The notes beneath the pieces were generated by a model. It saw only the letters and a list, made by a program, of their open reading frames with translations. It was not told the origin of the DNA and did no database searches. The translations under genes and the position numbers were made by a program. From a bacterium (GTDB taxonomy: Bacteria; UBP6; UBA1177): a stretch of DNA of 64,000 nucleotides. The stretch spans positions 50,289-114,288 of the forward strand of contig JAGCUA010000093.1 of assembly GCA_017963125.1 (NCBI GenBank), given 5' to 3'. This document shows, piece after piece, positions 43,659-53,562 of the stretch (position 1 is its first letter; every line of letters starts with the position of its first letter).

Positions 43659-46462
43659 TGCCGTTCTGTCGTAACGCCGTCACGTTTTAAAAGAATTTCC
43701 CCCAGAACCTTTTTCATCAGTTCAACATCGACCGGTTTTGCGATGTGTGCCTGCATTCCGGCATCGTGTGCGGCTTTGACGTCTTCGGCGAAGGCGTTTG
43801 CAGTCATTGCGACGATCGGGATCTCGGCGAGAGCCTTGTTTTCAAGGGCTCGGATCGCTTTTGTCGCTTCGTAGCCGTCCATGACCGGCATCTGGATATC
43901 CATGAGAATGATGTCGTAGTATCCTGCTTCTGAAGCCGAGACCATATCGAGTGCGATCTTTCCGTTTGCCGCTGTTTCGACGATGAAACCGTTCTGCAGA
44001 AGGATCATTTTCGCGATCTCCATGTTTATCGCGTTGTCTTCGACTAGAAGGACCCGTTTGCCGGTAAAATCGACAGGTTTGTCAGATGTTCCGGCTTTTG
44101 AAAATTCGCTTTTTCTGATCTCGTCTTCGTTTGCTAGCTTGAATTTGAGCCTGATTATCATTTCGGTGCCGCTGCCGGGAGATGTGAGGACTTCTATCGT
44201 TCCGCCCATGAGATCGACGATGCTTTTGGTTATCGCGAGACCTAATCCTGTCCCTTCGATGCCGCTCTGGGTCGAAGTCCGCTCGCGTTCAAAGGCTGTG
44301 AATATCTTTTCGACGAAATCTTTCGACATGCCGATCCCGGTGTCGCCGATGCGCATTTCGTAGGAGCCGTAACCCTCTTTTTCGCTCACTGTTTCATAGA
44401 GGACTGCTGTGACTCTGCCGCCTGACGGAGTGAATTTCAGCGAGTTGCTTACAACGTTGAGAAGTATGCGGAGAATGTTCTTTCTGTCACACCAGACATA
44501 GCTGTCGCGGACCTGCGATGTGTGGACCGAAAAATCGATCCCTTTTTCCTTCATCTGCTCTCCGAAGAGCGAACGGATCTCGTCGAAAATCATGCACAGG
44601 TCTACCGGCACGAATTCAAGTTCGATCTTTCTGTTTTCGATGCGGCTCATCTCGAGAATGTCGTTGATAAGGGCAAGGAGATGGTGGCTCGACGAGCCTA
44701 TTTTCGAAAGATAACCGTGCAGAACTTCGGGATCATTCTCGGTCATGGCGAGGTTTGTATAGCCGATTATCGCATTCATCGGAGTGCGGATGTCGTGCGA
44801 CATGTTGAAGAGAAAGCGGCTTTTCACCAGGCTGCTTTCGACTGCGCGTATTTTTTCGCGCTCGACCGCCTCATGTTTTTTTCTGACGAGATCCTGGATA
44901 TACATCATTATTGCAAGGCCTGCGAAAATTATGAGGATGAGGACAACGCCGCTTGTTGTGACCGCGTTCTGCACAGTTTCTCCGTTTCCGTCCGCAATAT
45001 GTTTTGCCGCCCACATCAGCGAGGAGTAGATAAGAAGCGAGAAAAGGACGATGCCTGAAACAGACATTCCGCTGAACTCAGCCAGAGTGCTCTCCTTCAA
45101 AGTCCGCCAGTAGAAGATGAAACCGAGGAGGCACCAGAGTGCAAGCAGCAGGAACGCTTCGCTTCCCATCGCCTCGAGAGCCGACAGGCGGGGAACGATC
45201 TGGACGACCACCAGAACAACGGAAACAGCAGCTCCTGCAAAGCCTGAAAATACGACCCTTTTTCTGTTTTCGGCTTTAGCAAGCTTGTATGCCGCAGCGG
45301 AAGTGTAGCCGAAACCGACTACCGCACCGAAAGAGGTGAGATCGACGAACCAGTTGAGGGTGTTGCGCCCCAGAAGCGAAAGGGATATCGATATCACCAT
45401 GATGAAAAGGATCGTGAAGGTCGTCCCTGAGAATTTTTTTGAAAGAATGTGGTCTTCAGCCATTGTCGAAAGTATGCGCAGAGCCGCTCTGTAAGCACCG
45501 ATAATGCCCGTGAAAATCGCGGCGAGAGCGGTTATCGTGATAATGACAAGTCCCGTTTTGCCCATGTACGCCGCAGCCGCATTGAAAGTAGGGACAGCCT
45601 GAAGTCCGCTCAGGTTGCCGAGATTTGAAATGTAGTCTCTCCACGAAGTGTACCCGTCGGGGACGAAAGAGACTCCGACAACCGCCATTGCCGTATAGAT
45701 AAAGCCTGCGACGATTATCGCAAAGAAAAGTATCTTTTTCGTGTCTTTAAGCGGAAACTTGAAGTGCGCCGTGTCGAAAGCTGTGGCATCAAAGCCGACA
45801 AAAGCCCACGGAGCGAGGATCACGATCGTGAAAATTCCGTATAATCCGCTGATGTCACCTGTTCCGAAGGAGGTGAGAGCACTCCATTCGAAAGCGTGAG
45901 GAATGCACACCGCGCCGGTCACAATCGCTCCGGCAAACATGACGACTGCTAAAACAGTGAAAAGTTTCTGCACAAATTTTTTTGCTTTGACAAGAAGGAA
46001 TCCGATCCCCGCGAAAGCAAGGACGGAAGCGGCTACTTCGGCTATGTAAATGTCGTGTCCCGCGACAGAGTAGCTCCACGAATTTTTCACGAGGGGTGCC
46101 ATCGTTATTCTCGCTACGACAAAAAGCGCTGTCCCGTTGAGAAAGACGATCGTCATGTAGGAAAGGCACAGGAACCACGATGAAATGAAGGCGTGGTCGC
46201 GTCCGAAAGCCTCTTTCGTGAAGGTGTAGACGCCGCCGGTTTTCGGGCTGCGTTCCATGAGATAGGCGAAGTTTGCGCCGATGACAAGCATAATGAGCGT
46301 GCCTGCGGCCATTGCGATGATCGTTCCGAGCGGCCCTGCGACCGGCAGAAAGAACGTTCCCGGCATGACAAAAGCGCCCCAGCCGACCATTATTCCCAGC
46401 GCCATCGACCAGACATCGAGCCGTGAAAGATATTTATCTAAAATTTTTCCTTTGTGTGTCAT
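43646..46462 (-). CDS. Amino-acid permease (APC)-histidine kinase-REC fusion
   Basis: A 938-residue hybrid sensor kinase. The first 490 residues form an APC-superfamily permease with about twelve membrane helices (IMVGWGAFVMPGTFF, then PKTGGVYTFTKEAFG). The HisKA domain has His556 (FLFNMSHDIRTPMNAIIGY), the ATPase has NVVSNSLKFTPSGG, IGDTGIGMS and GTGLGLAITKS, and the REC domain has Asp855 (IILMDIQMPVMDGYE). It would sense transport or binding of an amino acid or amine and phosphorylate its own REC, then the HPt. The permease part may have lost transport. GGAG precedes the start. The final residues are encoded within the direct repeat at 43615-43658. Confidence 0.88.
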   Translation of the reverse strand: MTHKGKILDKYLSRLDVWSMALGIMVGWGAFVMPGTFFLPVAGPLGTIIAMAAGTLIMLVIGANFAYLMERSPKTGGVYTFTKEAFGRDHAFISSWFLCLSYMTIVFLNGTALFVVARITMAPLVKNSWSYSVAGHDIYIAEVAASVLAFAGIGFLLVKAKKFVQKLFTVLAVVMFAGAIVTGAVCIPHAFEWSALTSFGTGDISGLYGIFTIVILAPWAFVGFDATAFDTAHFKFPLKDTKKILFFAIIVAGFIYTAMAVVGVSFVPDGYTSWRDYISNLGNLSGLQAVPTFNAAAAYMGKTGLVIITITALAAIFTGIIGAYRAALRILSTMAEDHILSKKFSGTTFTILFIMVISISLSLLGRNTLNWFVDLTSFGAVVGFGYTSAAAYKLAKAENRKRVVFSGFAGAAVSVVLVVVQIVPRLSALEAMGSEAFLLLALWCLLGFIFYWRTLKESTLAEFSGMSVSGIVLFSLLIYSSLMWAAKHIADGNGETVQNAVTTSGVVLILIIFAGLAIMMYIQDLVRKKHEAVEREKIRAVESSLVKSRFLFNMSHDIRTPMNAIIGYTNLAMTENDPEVLHGYLSKIGSSSHHLLALINDILEMSRIENRKIELEFVPVDLCMIFDEIRSLFGEQMKEKGIDFSVHTSQVRDSYVWCDRKNILRILLNVVSNSLKFTPSGGRVTAVLYETVSEKEGYGSYEMRIGDTGIGMSKDFVEKIFTAFERERTSTQSGIEGTGLGLAITKSIVDLMGGTIEVLTSPGSGTEMIIRLKFKLANEDEIRKSEFSKAGTSDKPVDFTGKRVLLVEDNAINMEIAKMILLQNGFIVETAANGKIALDMVSASEAGYYDIILMDIQMPVMDGYEATKAIRALENKALAEIPIVAMTANAFAEDVKAAHDAGMQAHIAKPVDVELMKKVLGEILLKRDGVTTERHDDA

Positions 46463-46483
46463 AAGTAACTCCGCAGCCTGGAT

Positions 46484-49015
46484 TTACGACTGTTCCGATT
46501 CCCAGATAAGTTCTTCAAGTGTGCTGTAAAGGTGTTCAGGTTCAACAGGTTTCGAAAGGTGCGCGTTCATCCCGACCTGAAGGCTGCGCTGCACGTCTTC
46601 GTCGAATGCGTTTGCAGTCATGGCGATTATCGGGATCGTTTTTGCATCCTTGCGGTCGAGAGCACGGATCTTTGCTGTCGCTTCAAGGCCGTCCATCTCC
46701 GGCATCCTGACATCCATAAGTATCGCGTCATAGTGCTTCGGAGCGCTGTTTGCGAACATTTCGAGCACGATCCTGCCGTTTTCTACGTGGTCGATCTCGG
46801 CACCCTTTATTTTGAGGATCTGTTTCATTATCTCTGCATTGATCTGAATGTCTTCGGCCAGAAGGATCTTTTTGCCGTTGAGGTCGGCACGCCTTCTTTC
46901 GCGGAAAAGACTCATGTTGTTCTTTCTCGCGATGCGTTCGAACTCGTCGATGACATTCGATGCGAAAAGCGGCTTCGCAAGGAAGCTGTCAACGCCGACA
47001 TGCAGTGCTTCATCCATGATTTCGTCCCAGTTGAAGGAGGTCAGGATTATGATTGTGGTCTCCTTGCTGTAGCGTTTTCTGATTTCTTTTGAAACTTCAA
47101 GGCCGTCCATCTCGGGCATTTTCCAGTCAAGAAGGACAAGGTTGTAGGGTTCATGCTTCGTGTGCTGCAGTTCGAGCATTTTAAGTGCTTCGGCACCGCT
47201 CGAGGCGCAGTCGGCGCTGATCCCGACTTCGTCAAGGACCATTCTTGCGTGTTCCGCTGCGATCTCTTCGTCGTCAACGATAAGCACGCGCATATCCTTA
47301 GGTTTGATGTAGCTTGTTGCCGGCCCCTGATGCTCGCAGTTCTTCAGCGTGACAACGACCGTGAATTCAGTTCCGACACCTTTTTCCGATTCGACCGAAA
47401 TCGTGCCGTTCATAAGCTCGACGATGTTTTTTGTTATCGCCATACCGAGCCCGGTGCTGCCGTATTTGTTGTTGCGGCTGCTGTCCTCCTGCGTGAACGA
47501 GTCGAAAATTTTCGGAATGAACGACTTTTTCATGCCGATACCGGTATCTTTTATCACGAATTTGATCGTTGACTGGTCGCCGTAGGTCGCTTTCCGTTCG
47601 ACCTCCATAACGATGTTGCCACCTTTTTCCGTGAACTTTATCGCGTTGCTCAGAATGTTGATGAGCACCTGTTTCAGCTTCATGTCGTCACCGATGTAGT
47701 AATCGCTGACTCCGCCGGTCATGCGGCATTCGTATTTGAGCCCTTTTTCGCCGCACTGCGACATCACCATTGTGTTGATCTGCTCTAACATCGAGCGGAA
47801 CGAAAACTCCTCTTTGCGCAGAACGATCCTTCCCGATTCGATGCGCGACATATCGAGGATGTCGTTGATGAGACCGAGCAGATGTCTTGCACTTTCGCCG
47901 ATCTTTTCAAGGTATTCGCGTGTTTCCGGCAGGAGCTTGTCGTTTCTCAGAGCGAGGCTGTCGAGCCCGATTATCGCATTCATCGGAGTCCTTATCTCGT
48001 GGCTCATGTTAGAAAGGAACGCCGTTTTTGCTTTGTTTGCCTCTTTAGCGGCTGCAAGAGCATCGGCAAGGGCCTTGTTTTTAGCCATCGAATCGCGCAT
48101 CTCTTCGTCTATGACCGTAAGGCCGAGACCTATCGCATGGACTCTGTGGTCATCGCGGTCTTCGGCGTGTCTGACACCCGCAGCGCGGATCATTTCGTAG
48201 TATTCCCGCCCTTCGCGCTGTGCAAGGTAGCGGTATGAAATGATCTCATGTTCCGCAAGCCCTGTCCGTATATTTTCCGGATCGATGAAGTTCATGAAAC
48301 CTTCGCGGTAAGGTTCTGCAACGACGTTTTCGGCATATTTGGTGAAAGATTCCGTGTAGGAGAAGTGAACACCCGCCTTATGCTGTTTTTTGTCGTTCGG
48401 ATCGGCGCGGTAGCAGACTGCATCGTCGGTATCGAGATTGACATGGTAGACGCTGCGGTAGTCTGAAGCCATGGCGGTTATCATTTTGTCGTACTGCTCT
48501 CTCGTCCGCTGTTCTTCAAGAAGTTTGTCCTGCAGAACCGTCCGTTTTTCGACCTCCTGCTGTTTGGCCGCAGTCAGAGCCTGTTTGAGAGTCAGTTCCT
48601 TCTGTGCGCGTTTCTCTGTGATGTCGGAAATGAAGACGTAGTAAACTCCGCCGTAAGCCTTGGTTTCGGTATAGTGGCCGTAGTCATCGACCCAGCGGAT
48701 GCTCCCGTCCTTCCTTACGATGCGGTATTCCACATAGTCGAGATTTTCACTGCTCTCTTCTATCTGAACATCTATCGACTTTATGATTTCAATATAGTCT
48801 TCAGGATAAACCATCCCCTTGAAAGTCCAGCCGGTGAGGGCTTTGAACTCCTCGAGGTCTTTGCAGCCGAAAATATTCAGCGTTGCCTGGTTTGCGTAAA
48901 GAAGTTCCTCGTTCCCGCCTGCCTTGTAGATGAAAAATCCTCCCGGCATGTGGCGGCCGATCTTTTCTGCAAGTTGAATAGTCTGGTCGTTGAGTTCGAA
49001 GTTTTGTTCCGGCAT
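46484..49015 (-). CDS. PAS hybrid histidine kinase with two REC domains
   Basis: An 843-residue soluble sensor kinase. An N-terminal PAS domain (LLYANQATLNIFGC, IRWVDDYGHY, YYVFISDITEKRAQ) is followed by a coiled coil, a second PAS-like sensor (about 180-310) and the HisKA domain with His339 (FLSNMSHEIRTPMNAIIGL). The ATPase has NILSNAIKFTEKGG and GSTGLGMAITKN. REC1 has Asp630 (LVLLDWKMPEMDG) and REC2 Asp768 (ILMDVRMPEMDG). No HPt domain is present. A GGAGGA ribosome-binding site lies 11 bases after the upstream kinase gene, so all three kinases are co-transcribed. Confidence 0.92.
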   Translation of the reverse strand: MPEQNFELNDQTIQLAEKIGRHMPGGFFIYKAGGNEELLYANQATLNIFGCKDLEEFKALTGWTFKGMVYPEDYIEIIKSIDVQIEESSENLDYVEYRIVRKDGSIRWVDDYGHYTETKAYGGVYYVFISDITEKRAQKELTLKQALTAAKQQEVEKRTVLQDKLLEEQRTREQYDKMITAMASDYRSVYHVNLDTDDAVCYRADPNDKKQHKAGVHFSYTESFTKYAENVVAEPYREGFMNFIDPENIRTGLAEHEIISYRYLAQREGREYYEMIRAAGVRHAEDRDDHRVHAIGLGLTVIDEEMRDSMAKNKALADALAAAKEANKAKTAFLSNMSHEIRTPMNAIIGLDSLALRNDKLLPETREYLEKIGESARHLLGLINDILDMSRIESGRIVLRKEEFSFRSMLEQINTMVMSQCGEKGLKYECRMTGGVSDYYIGDDMKLKQVLINILSNAIKFTEKGGNIVMEVERKATYGDQSTIKFVIKDTGIGMKKSFIPKIFDSFTQEDSSRNNKYGSTGLGMAITKNIVELMNGTISVESEKGVGTEFTVVVTLKNCEHQGPATSYIKPKDMRVLIVDDEEIAAEHARMVLDEVGISADCASSGAEALKMLELQHTKHEPYNLVLLDWKMPEMDGLEVSKEIRKRYSKETTIIILTSFNWDEIMDEALHVGVDSFLAKPLFASNVIDEFERIARKNNMSLFRERRRADLNGKKILLAEDIQINAEIMKQILKIKGAEIDHVENGRIVLEMFANSAPKHYDAILMDVRMPEMDGLEATAKIRALDRKDAKTIPIIAMTANAFDEDVQRSLQVGMNAHLSKPVEPEHLYSTLEELIWESEQS

Positions 49016-49026
49016 GGCTTCCTCCG

Positions 49027-52000
49027 TTAAATTTCAGTCTTTCCGATGAGCTCTTCAAGTGTCTGATAGAGCTGTTCGGGTTTTACAGGCTTACTGAGAT
49101 GTGCGTTGAGCCCTGCCTGAAGAGAACGCTGCACATCTTCGTCAAATGCGTTTGCGGTGAGTGCGATTATCGGGATCTTTTTCGCATCGGCGCGTTTCAT
49201 TGCGCGGATCGCTCTTGTAGCTTCAAGTCCGTCCATTTCCGGCATACGCATATCCATGAGTATCGCGTTGTAAGTTCCTTCGGGCTTGGACGAGAAGGTA
49301 TCTACCGCGATCTTTCCGTTTTCAGCGACATCGCAATCTATTCCGCGCATCTGCAGGATCATTTTCAGGATCTCGGCGTTGATCTGGACATCTTCAGCGA
49401 CAAGGACTTTTCTTCCCGAAAGTTCCGCTTTGTGCTCGGCATGTTTTGTCACGGTGCTTTTGCGTCTTACTGCATCCTGGAACTCTTCGAGAAGGTTCGA
49501 TGCGAAGAGGGGTTTCGCTATGAAACTGTCGACTCCTGCCTGGACCGCTTCGTCAAGGATCTCGTCCCATTTGTATGCAGTGAGGATGATGATGGCCGAC
49601 TCGTTCCCGACGATCTTGCGTATCTCTCTCGTCGTCTCTACTCCGTCCATCTCCGGCATCTGCCAGTCGACAAGTATCAGGTTGTAGGGATTTTGCCTTG
49701 CGTGGCGCAGTTTGACCATCTCTATCGCTTCTCTGCCGGAAGAAACCGTTTCCGAGGATATTCCCGATTTTTCGAGGACGAGTTTTGCATGTTCGCATGC
49801 TACCGGGTCGTCGTCGATGATGAGAACGCTCATTTCGTTCGGTTTTATTTCCAAATCATCATTTCTGTCTTTGCCGGCCGAGTCGAGAAGGGTGACAGAA
49901 ACTGTGAAAGTCGTTCCTTTTCCTTTCTCGCTTTCGACGTTTATGTTGCCGTTCATCATTTCGACGATGCTTTTCGTGATGGCAAGTCCGAGCCCGGAAG
50001 AGCCGTATTTGTTCGATGAAGATGAATCTTCCTGGGTGAAAGTGTCGAAAATATGCGGCAGGAACTCTCTGCTCATGCCGATCCCTGAGTCTTTGATGAC
50101 AAAACGGATGGTCGATCTGCCGTCGAACTGTGCCGTCCTTTCGATATTCAAGCTGATATTGCCGCCTGCGGGTGTGAATTTCACAGCATTGCCGAGGATG
50201 TTGATCAGCACCTGCCTGAGTTTCATGTTGTCGCCGATGTAGAAGTCGTCGACGTGCCCGTTTATGTGACAGTGGTAGTCGAGTCCTTTTTCGGAACACT
50301 GGCTGCTGAACATTGTGTTGATGTATTCGATCAGCTTTGAGAATGAAAACTCCTCGTTTTTGAGTATCAGGCGCCCCGATTCTATGCGGGACATATCGAG
50401 AATGTCGTTTATCAGGCTCAGCAGATGTTCCGCCGAATCTCCGATCTTGGTGAGATATTCGCGTGTCTTCGGGGATATGTCCGGGTCGTTGAGGGCGATG
50501 TTGTCAAGGCCGATTATCGCGTTCATCGGGGTCCTTATCTCGTGGCTCATGTTAGAAAGAAAGGCTGTTTTCGCCTTGTTCGCCTCTTTTGCGGCCTCAA
50601 GTGCGTCGCTCAGAGCCTCGTTGTTGGCGATGGTCTGGCGTGTTTCGGCATCGACATTGGTGAAGCACGCTCCGACTGCATGGACTAAGTGGTCTTCTCT
50701 GTCCTCAGGGTGACGGACTCCCGCAAAGCGGACCATCTCGTATGATTCCTTCCCATGGCGGAAAACCATGTATCGGTATGAAATGACTCTGCTTGATTTA
50801 AGTCCTTCCCTGATATTTTCAGGCTGAATGAAGTGCATGAACTCTTCACGGTATTTTTCCGTGACATACTGCTCCGCGTATTTCGTGACCGACTCAAGGT
50901 AGCTGAATTTGTCGCCTGCTTTGAATCCGTTGTCTACATCAGAGTGTGCCTGGTAGCATACACCTTCGTCTTTGTCGAGCTCAAGATAGTAGACGCTCCA
51001 GTAATCCGAACACAGTGCGGTTATGAGCCTTGTCTGCTGCGTTCTCTGTCTTTCTTCTTCAAGCAGTTTTTCCTGAAGTTCGAGCCTGTGTTCAAGTTCG
51101 TGCTGTTCGATATCGGCCGCCTTTTTTTCGACCAGAAGTTTCGTGTTCTTTTTCTGCTGGAAAATTATGAATGCGAAAATGATCATCAGGAGGAACGTGG
51201 CTGAGAGCGACTGCATAAGGTTCCTCGTGATGATGGCGTCCGAGATAGAGCTTATGTTGTCGGCGATGACGTTTTCACGGATGAGGTATGTGAGGAACCA
51301 GTCTGTCCCCGCGACCGGAACGTAGCTCAAAGTTTCCCTGATCCCGTTGTATGAGAATGAGGCAATGCCTTTTTGGGCGTTGTTGAAATGGCTTTCGATG
51401 TCTTCATAAGAGTATCCTTCCTCGAAGTCAGCGTGCTGAAGGGCTTCAAGCAGGTTGTCTTCCACCGCGAGACCTCCGAGGACCGTATTGGAAAGAGCAA
51501 TGCCGTTTTTCGTGTAGATATTGCTGAAAGTCGCTGCGTCCTTGTTCGAGTGCATTGAAACGCCCTGGAGCATTTCCTCCATTTCGATTTCCATGAAGCA
51601 CGCAAGGAGCTTTTCACCGCCGACTGCAAGGCCTTCGACAGGGATCGCGATGATGACTTTCTTGTCCGCGCTTTTCAGGTTGAATATCGATATTTCGGGC
51701 TTGGAAATGGTTTTGTAGTCGAAATGGTAGTCGCCGATATTGTCCTGCTTTCCGTTTGCGGTGTGGATTATCCCGTTGGAATCGACAAAAGCGAACTTTA
51801 CGAGTTTGTAGAGTTTCTTCATCCTCGCCTGGAATGTCTGAAGATGCTCCTCGTCGCTCAGGTCTTCGTCCGTCATAAGGCTGACGGCGGTCTGAAGGTC
51901 GCTTATTTTTCCCTGCAGATTTGCGGCAACGACTTGTTCACGCCTGCCGGCAAGCTCGTCGAGGTAGAGAAGGCTGACCGATCTGACGGCTTTCTCCGTG

Positions 52001-52107
52001 TCGAGTCTCGCCTTCTGACCTTCCCAGAACGTTCCTGCGATCATAATGACCGCAACGACAATAATGCCGAAGATGCTTAATCTCAGGATATTGCTTTCTT
52101 TGAACAT
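49027..52107 (-). CDS. Membrane hybrid histidine kinase with periplasmic Cache-like sensor and two REC domains
   Basis: A 1026-residue kinase. TM1 at about 9-27, a periplasmic domain of about 260 residues resembling double Cache sensors (FVDSNGIIHTANGKQDNIGDY, ISIF-like strands, FLTYLIRENVIAD), TM2 at about 293-312, a coiled coil, a PAS-like region, HisKA with His522, ATPase (NILGNAVKFTPAGG, GSSGLGLAITKS), REC1 with Asp814 and REC2 with Asp952. It is the first gene of the kinase operon, and its cytoplasmic half is a close paralogue of the 843-residue kinase. Confidence 0.92.
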   Translation of the reverse strand: MFKESNILRLSIFGIIVVAVIMIAGTFWEGQKARLDTEKAVRSVSLLYLDELAGRREQVVAANLQGKISDLQTAVSLMTDEDLSDEEHLQTFQARMKKLYKLVKFAFVDSNGIIHTANGKQDNIGDYHFDYKTISKPEISIFNLKSADKKVIIAIPVEGLAVGGEKLLACFMEIEMEEMLQGVSMHSNKDAATFSNIYTKNGIALSNTVLGGLAVEDNLLEALQHADFEEGYSYEDIESHFNNAQKGIASFSYNGIRETLSYVPVAGTDWFLTYLIRENVIADNISSISDAIITRNLMQSLSATFLLMIIFAFIIFQQKKNTKLLVEKKAADIEQHELEHRLELQEKLLEEERQRTQQTRLITALCSDYWSVYYLELDKDEGVCYQAHSDVDNGFKAGDKFSYLESVTKYAEQYVTEKYREEFMHFIQPENIREGLKSSRVISYRYMVFRHGKESYEMVRFAGVRHPEDREDHLVHAVGACFTNVDAETRQTIANNEALSDALEAAKEANKAKTAFLSNMSHEIRTPMNAIIGLDNIALNDPDISPKTREYLTKIGDSAEHLLSLINDILDMSRIESGRLILKNEEFSFSKLIEYINTMFSSQCSEKGLDYHCHINGHVDDFYIGDNMKLRQVLINILGNAVKFTPAGGNISLNIERTAQFDGRSTIRFVIKDSGIGMSREFLPHIFDTFTQEDSSSSNKYGSSGLGLAITKSIVEMMNGNINVESEKGKGTTFTVSVTLLDSAGKDRNDDLEIKPNEMSVLIIDDDPVACEHAKLVLEKSGISSETVSSGREAIEMVKLRHARQNPYNLILVDWQMPEMDGVETTREIRKIVGNESAIIILTAYKWDEILDEAVQAGVDSFIAKPLFASNLLEEFQDAVRRKSTVTKHAEHKAELSGRKVLVAEDVQINAEILKMILQMRGIDCDVAENGKIAVDTFSSKPEGTYNAILMDMRMPEMDGLEATRAIRAMKRADAKKIPIIALTANAFDEDVQRSLQAGLNAHLSKPVKPEQLYQTLEELIGKTEI

Positions 52108-52178
52108 GATTCATCTCCAAAGTGAAAAAATCAAAAAACGCGCGATGTTACACGGAATTTCGAAGAAATTCAATTTAT

Positions 52179-52193
52179 CGTGACGTCGTCACG
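52179..52193. repeat. Inverted repeat CGTGAC-GTC-GTCACG
   Basis: A perfect 6-base-pair inverted repeat with a three-base centre in the 174-base divergent region between the kinase operon and the MFS gene. It contains CGTCGTCACGC, the word repeated at 43615 and 43641. It may be an operator or a copy of the interspersed repeat. Confidence 0.45.
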
Positions 52194-52281
52194 CTGCTTT
52201 CCGTCACGTTGTTTTTGTTTTTTATGGCGGTTGACAAACCACCGCGAAAAACTATTCTTCAGCGATTTTTGGAGGGCGGTT

Positions 52282-53478
52282 ATGGGCGGATTCAAAGAAG
52301 TTTTCAGGCAGGATTCAAAATACAGGGCTTTTTTTGTTTCGATGATCACTTTCGCTCTCGCTTTCGGCTTGTATAAAGGCGTTCTTGACAACTATCTGGC
52401 GCAGGTCGTCGGAATGACGGAGTTCGACAAGGGAGTTTCGGAGTTTTTCCGCGAACTTCCGGGATTTCTGCTTATCTTCTTCCTTGCCGTTTTCTACACT
52501 TTTTCGGCTGAAAAAATATACAAGTTCGGCGCGGTCATAATGGTCTGCGGCATGGCTATGCAGTCAGTCGTGCCTCCGGTGCGTTTTCTCGTAATACTGG
52601 CGATGTTCATCTACTCTTTAGGCGAGCACGTCCAGCTCGGAATGCGTAATACGCTTACCCTCGAATATGCCAAGGAAGGACGCGGCGGTATCGCTCTCGG
52701 AATGCAGAACTCAGTGCATCAGATGGGAATGCTCGCGGGGTACATCATAATTTTTGCGGTATGCCTTTTTGCCGGCAAAAGTACGGCTCTTTTCAAGCCG
52801 GTCTTCATCGTGAGCAGCCTTATCCTTCTTCTCGGTTTCATGTTTTCTCTGCGGATGACGGGAAGCAGCGAGACTGACAAGGCGAAACGGCGCTTTTACT
52901 TCCGCCGCAAATTCTCGAAATACTACATGATCGAAGTTTTTTACGGTGCAAGAAAGCAGATTTTCTTCACTTTCGGCCCTTACGTCCTCGTTCTTTTCTA
53001 CGGCGCTGATGCGATGATAATAAGCCTTCTTTTCGCGATCTCGGCGGTCTGCTGCTTCGCCGCTTCTCCGCTTGTGGGGAGGATGATCGACCGTTTCGGT
53101 TATAAAATCATAATGATCACGGACACTTTGATCCTTGTCATAGTCTGCTTTTTCTACGGTTTCGCCCACCACATTTTTCCGCGTGATATCGCGTTTGTCG
53201 TCTGCTGCGTGAACTACATCCTCGATTCAGTGATCTCGCTCGCTTCGATGGCTTCAAACGTCTATGTCAAGGACCTTTCCGATTCGCCTGAAGAGACCCG
53301 CGCCACGATTTCGACCGGCGTTTCGGTAAACCACCTGATAAGCATTTTAATCGCACTTTTCGGCGGCTGGATCTGGCACACGCTCGGAATCGAGACCCTG
53401 TTCATCCTTTCTGCGATACTGGGACTTGTCAACAGCGCGTATGCGGCGACGATAAAAACCAGGGGTTCGTCATGTTGA
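52282..53478 (+). CDS. MFS transporter
   Basis: A 398-residue major facilitator permease with about twelve hydrophobic helices and the cytoplasmic loop motif SPLVGRMIDRFGYK between its two halves. The start at 52282 is chosen for the GGAGGG at 52271-52276; an upstream frame from 52180 carries no sensible N-terminus. The transported solute is unknown. The stop codon and last codons lie inside a REP-like repeat (53469-53536). It is divergent from the kinase operon. Confidence 0.87.
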   Translation: MGGFKEVFRQDSKYRAFFVSMITFALAFGLYKGVLDNYLAQVVGMTEFDKGVSEFFRELPGFLLIFFLAVFYTFSAEKIYKFGAVIMVCGMAMQSVVPPVRFLVILAMFIYSLGEHVQLGMRNTLTLEYAKEGRGGIALGMQNSVHQMGMLAGYIIIFAVCLFAGKSTALFKPVFIVSSLILLLGFMFSLRMTGSSETDKAKRRFYFRRKFSKYYMIEVFYGARKQIFFTFGPYVLVLFYGADAMIISLLFAISAVCCFAASPLVGRMIDRFGYKIIMITDTLILVIVCFFYGFAHHIFPRDIAFVVCCVNYILDSVISLASMASNVYVKDLSDSPEETRATISTGVSVNHLISILIALFGGWIWHTLGIETLFILSAILGLVNSAYAATIKTRGSSC

Positions 53479-53536
53479 GCGTCAGCGAAACATCTGTCGT
53501 CATATCTTTAAGATTCTTCGCTTTGCTCAGAATGAC
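53469..53536. repeat. REP-like interspersed inverted repeat
   Basis: Left arm 53469-53495 (GTCATGTTGAGCGTCAGCG, then AAACATCT) and right arm 53511-53536, whose complement begins GTCATTCTGAGCAAAGCG. Both are variants of the widespread GTCATTCTGAGCGAAGCGAAG repeat seen in many bacterial genomes. The two arms face each other with a 15-base centre, so a long imperfect hairpin can form. The left arm supplies the MFS stop codon. Confidence 0.75.
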
Positions 53537-53562
53537 CGATTCTGAATATTTATGGAGGCATA

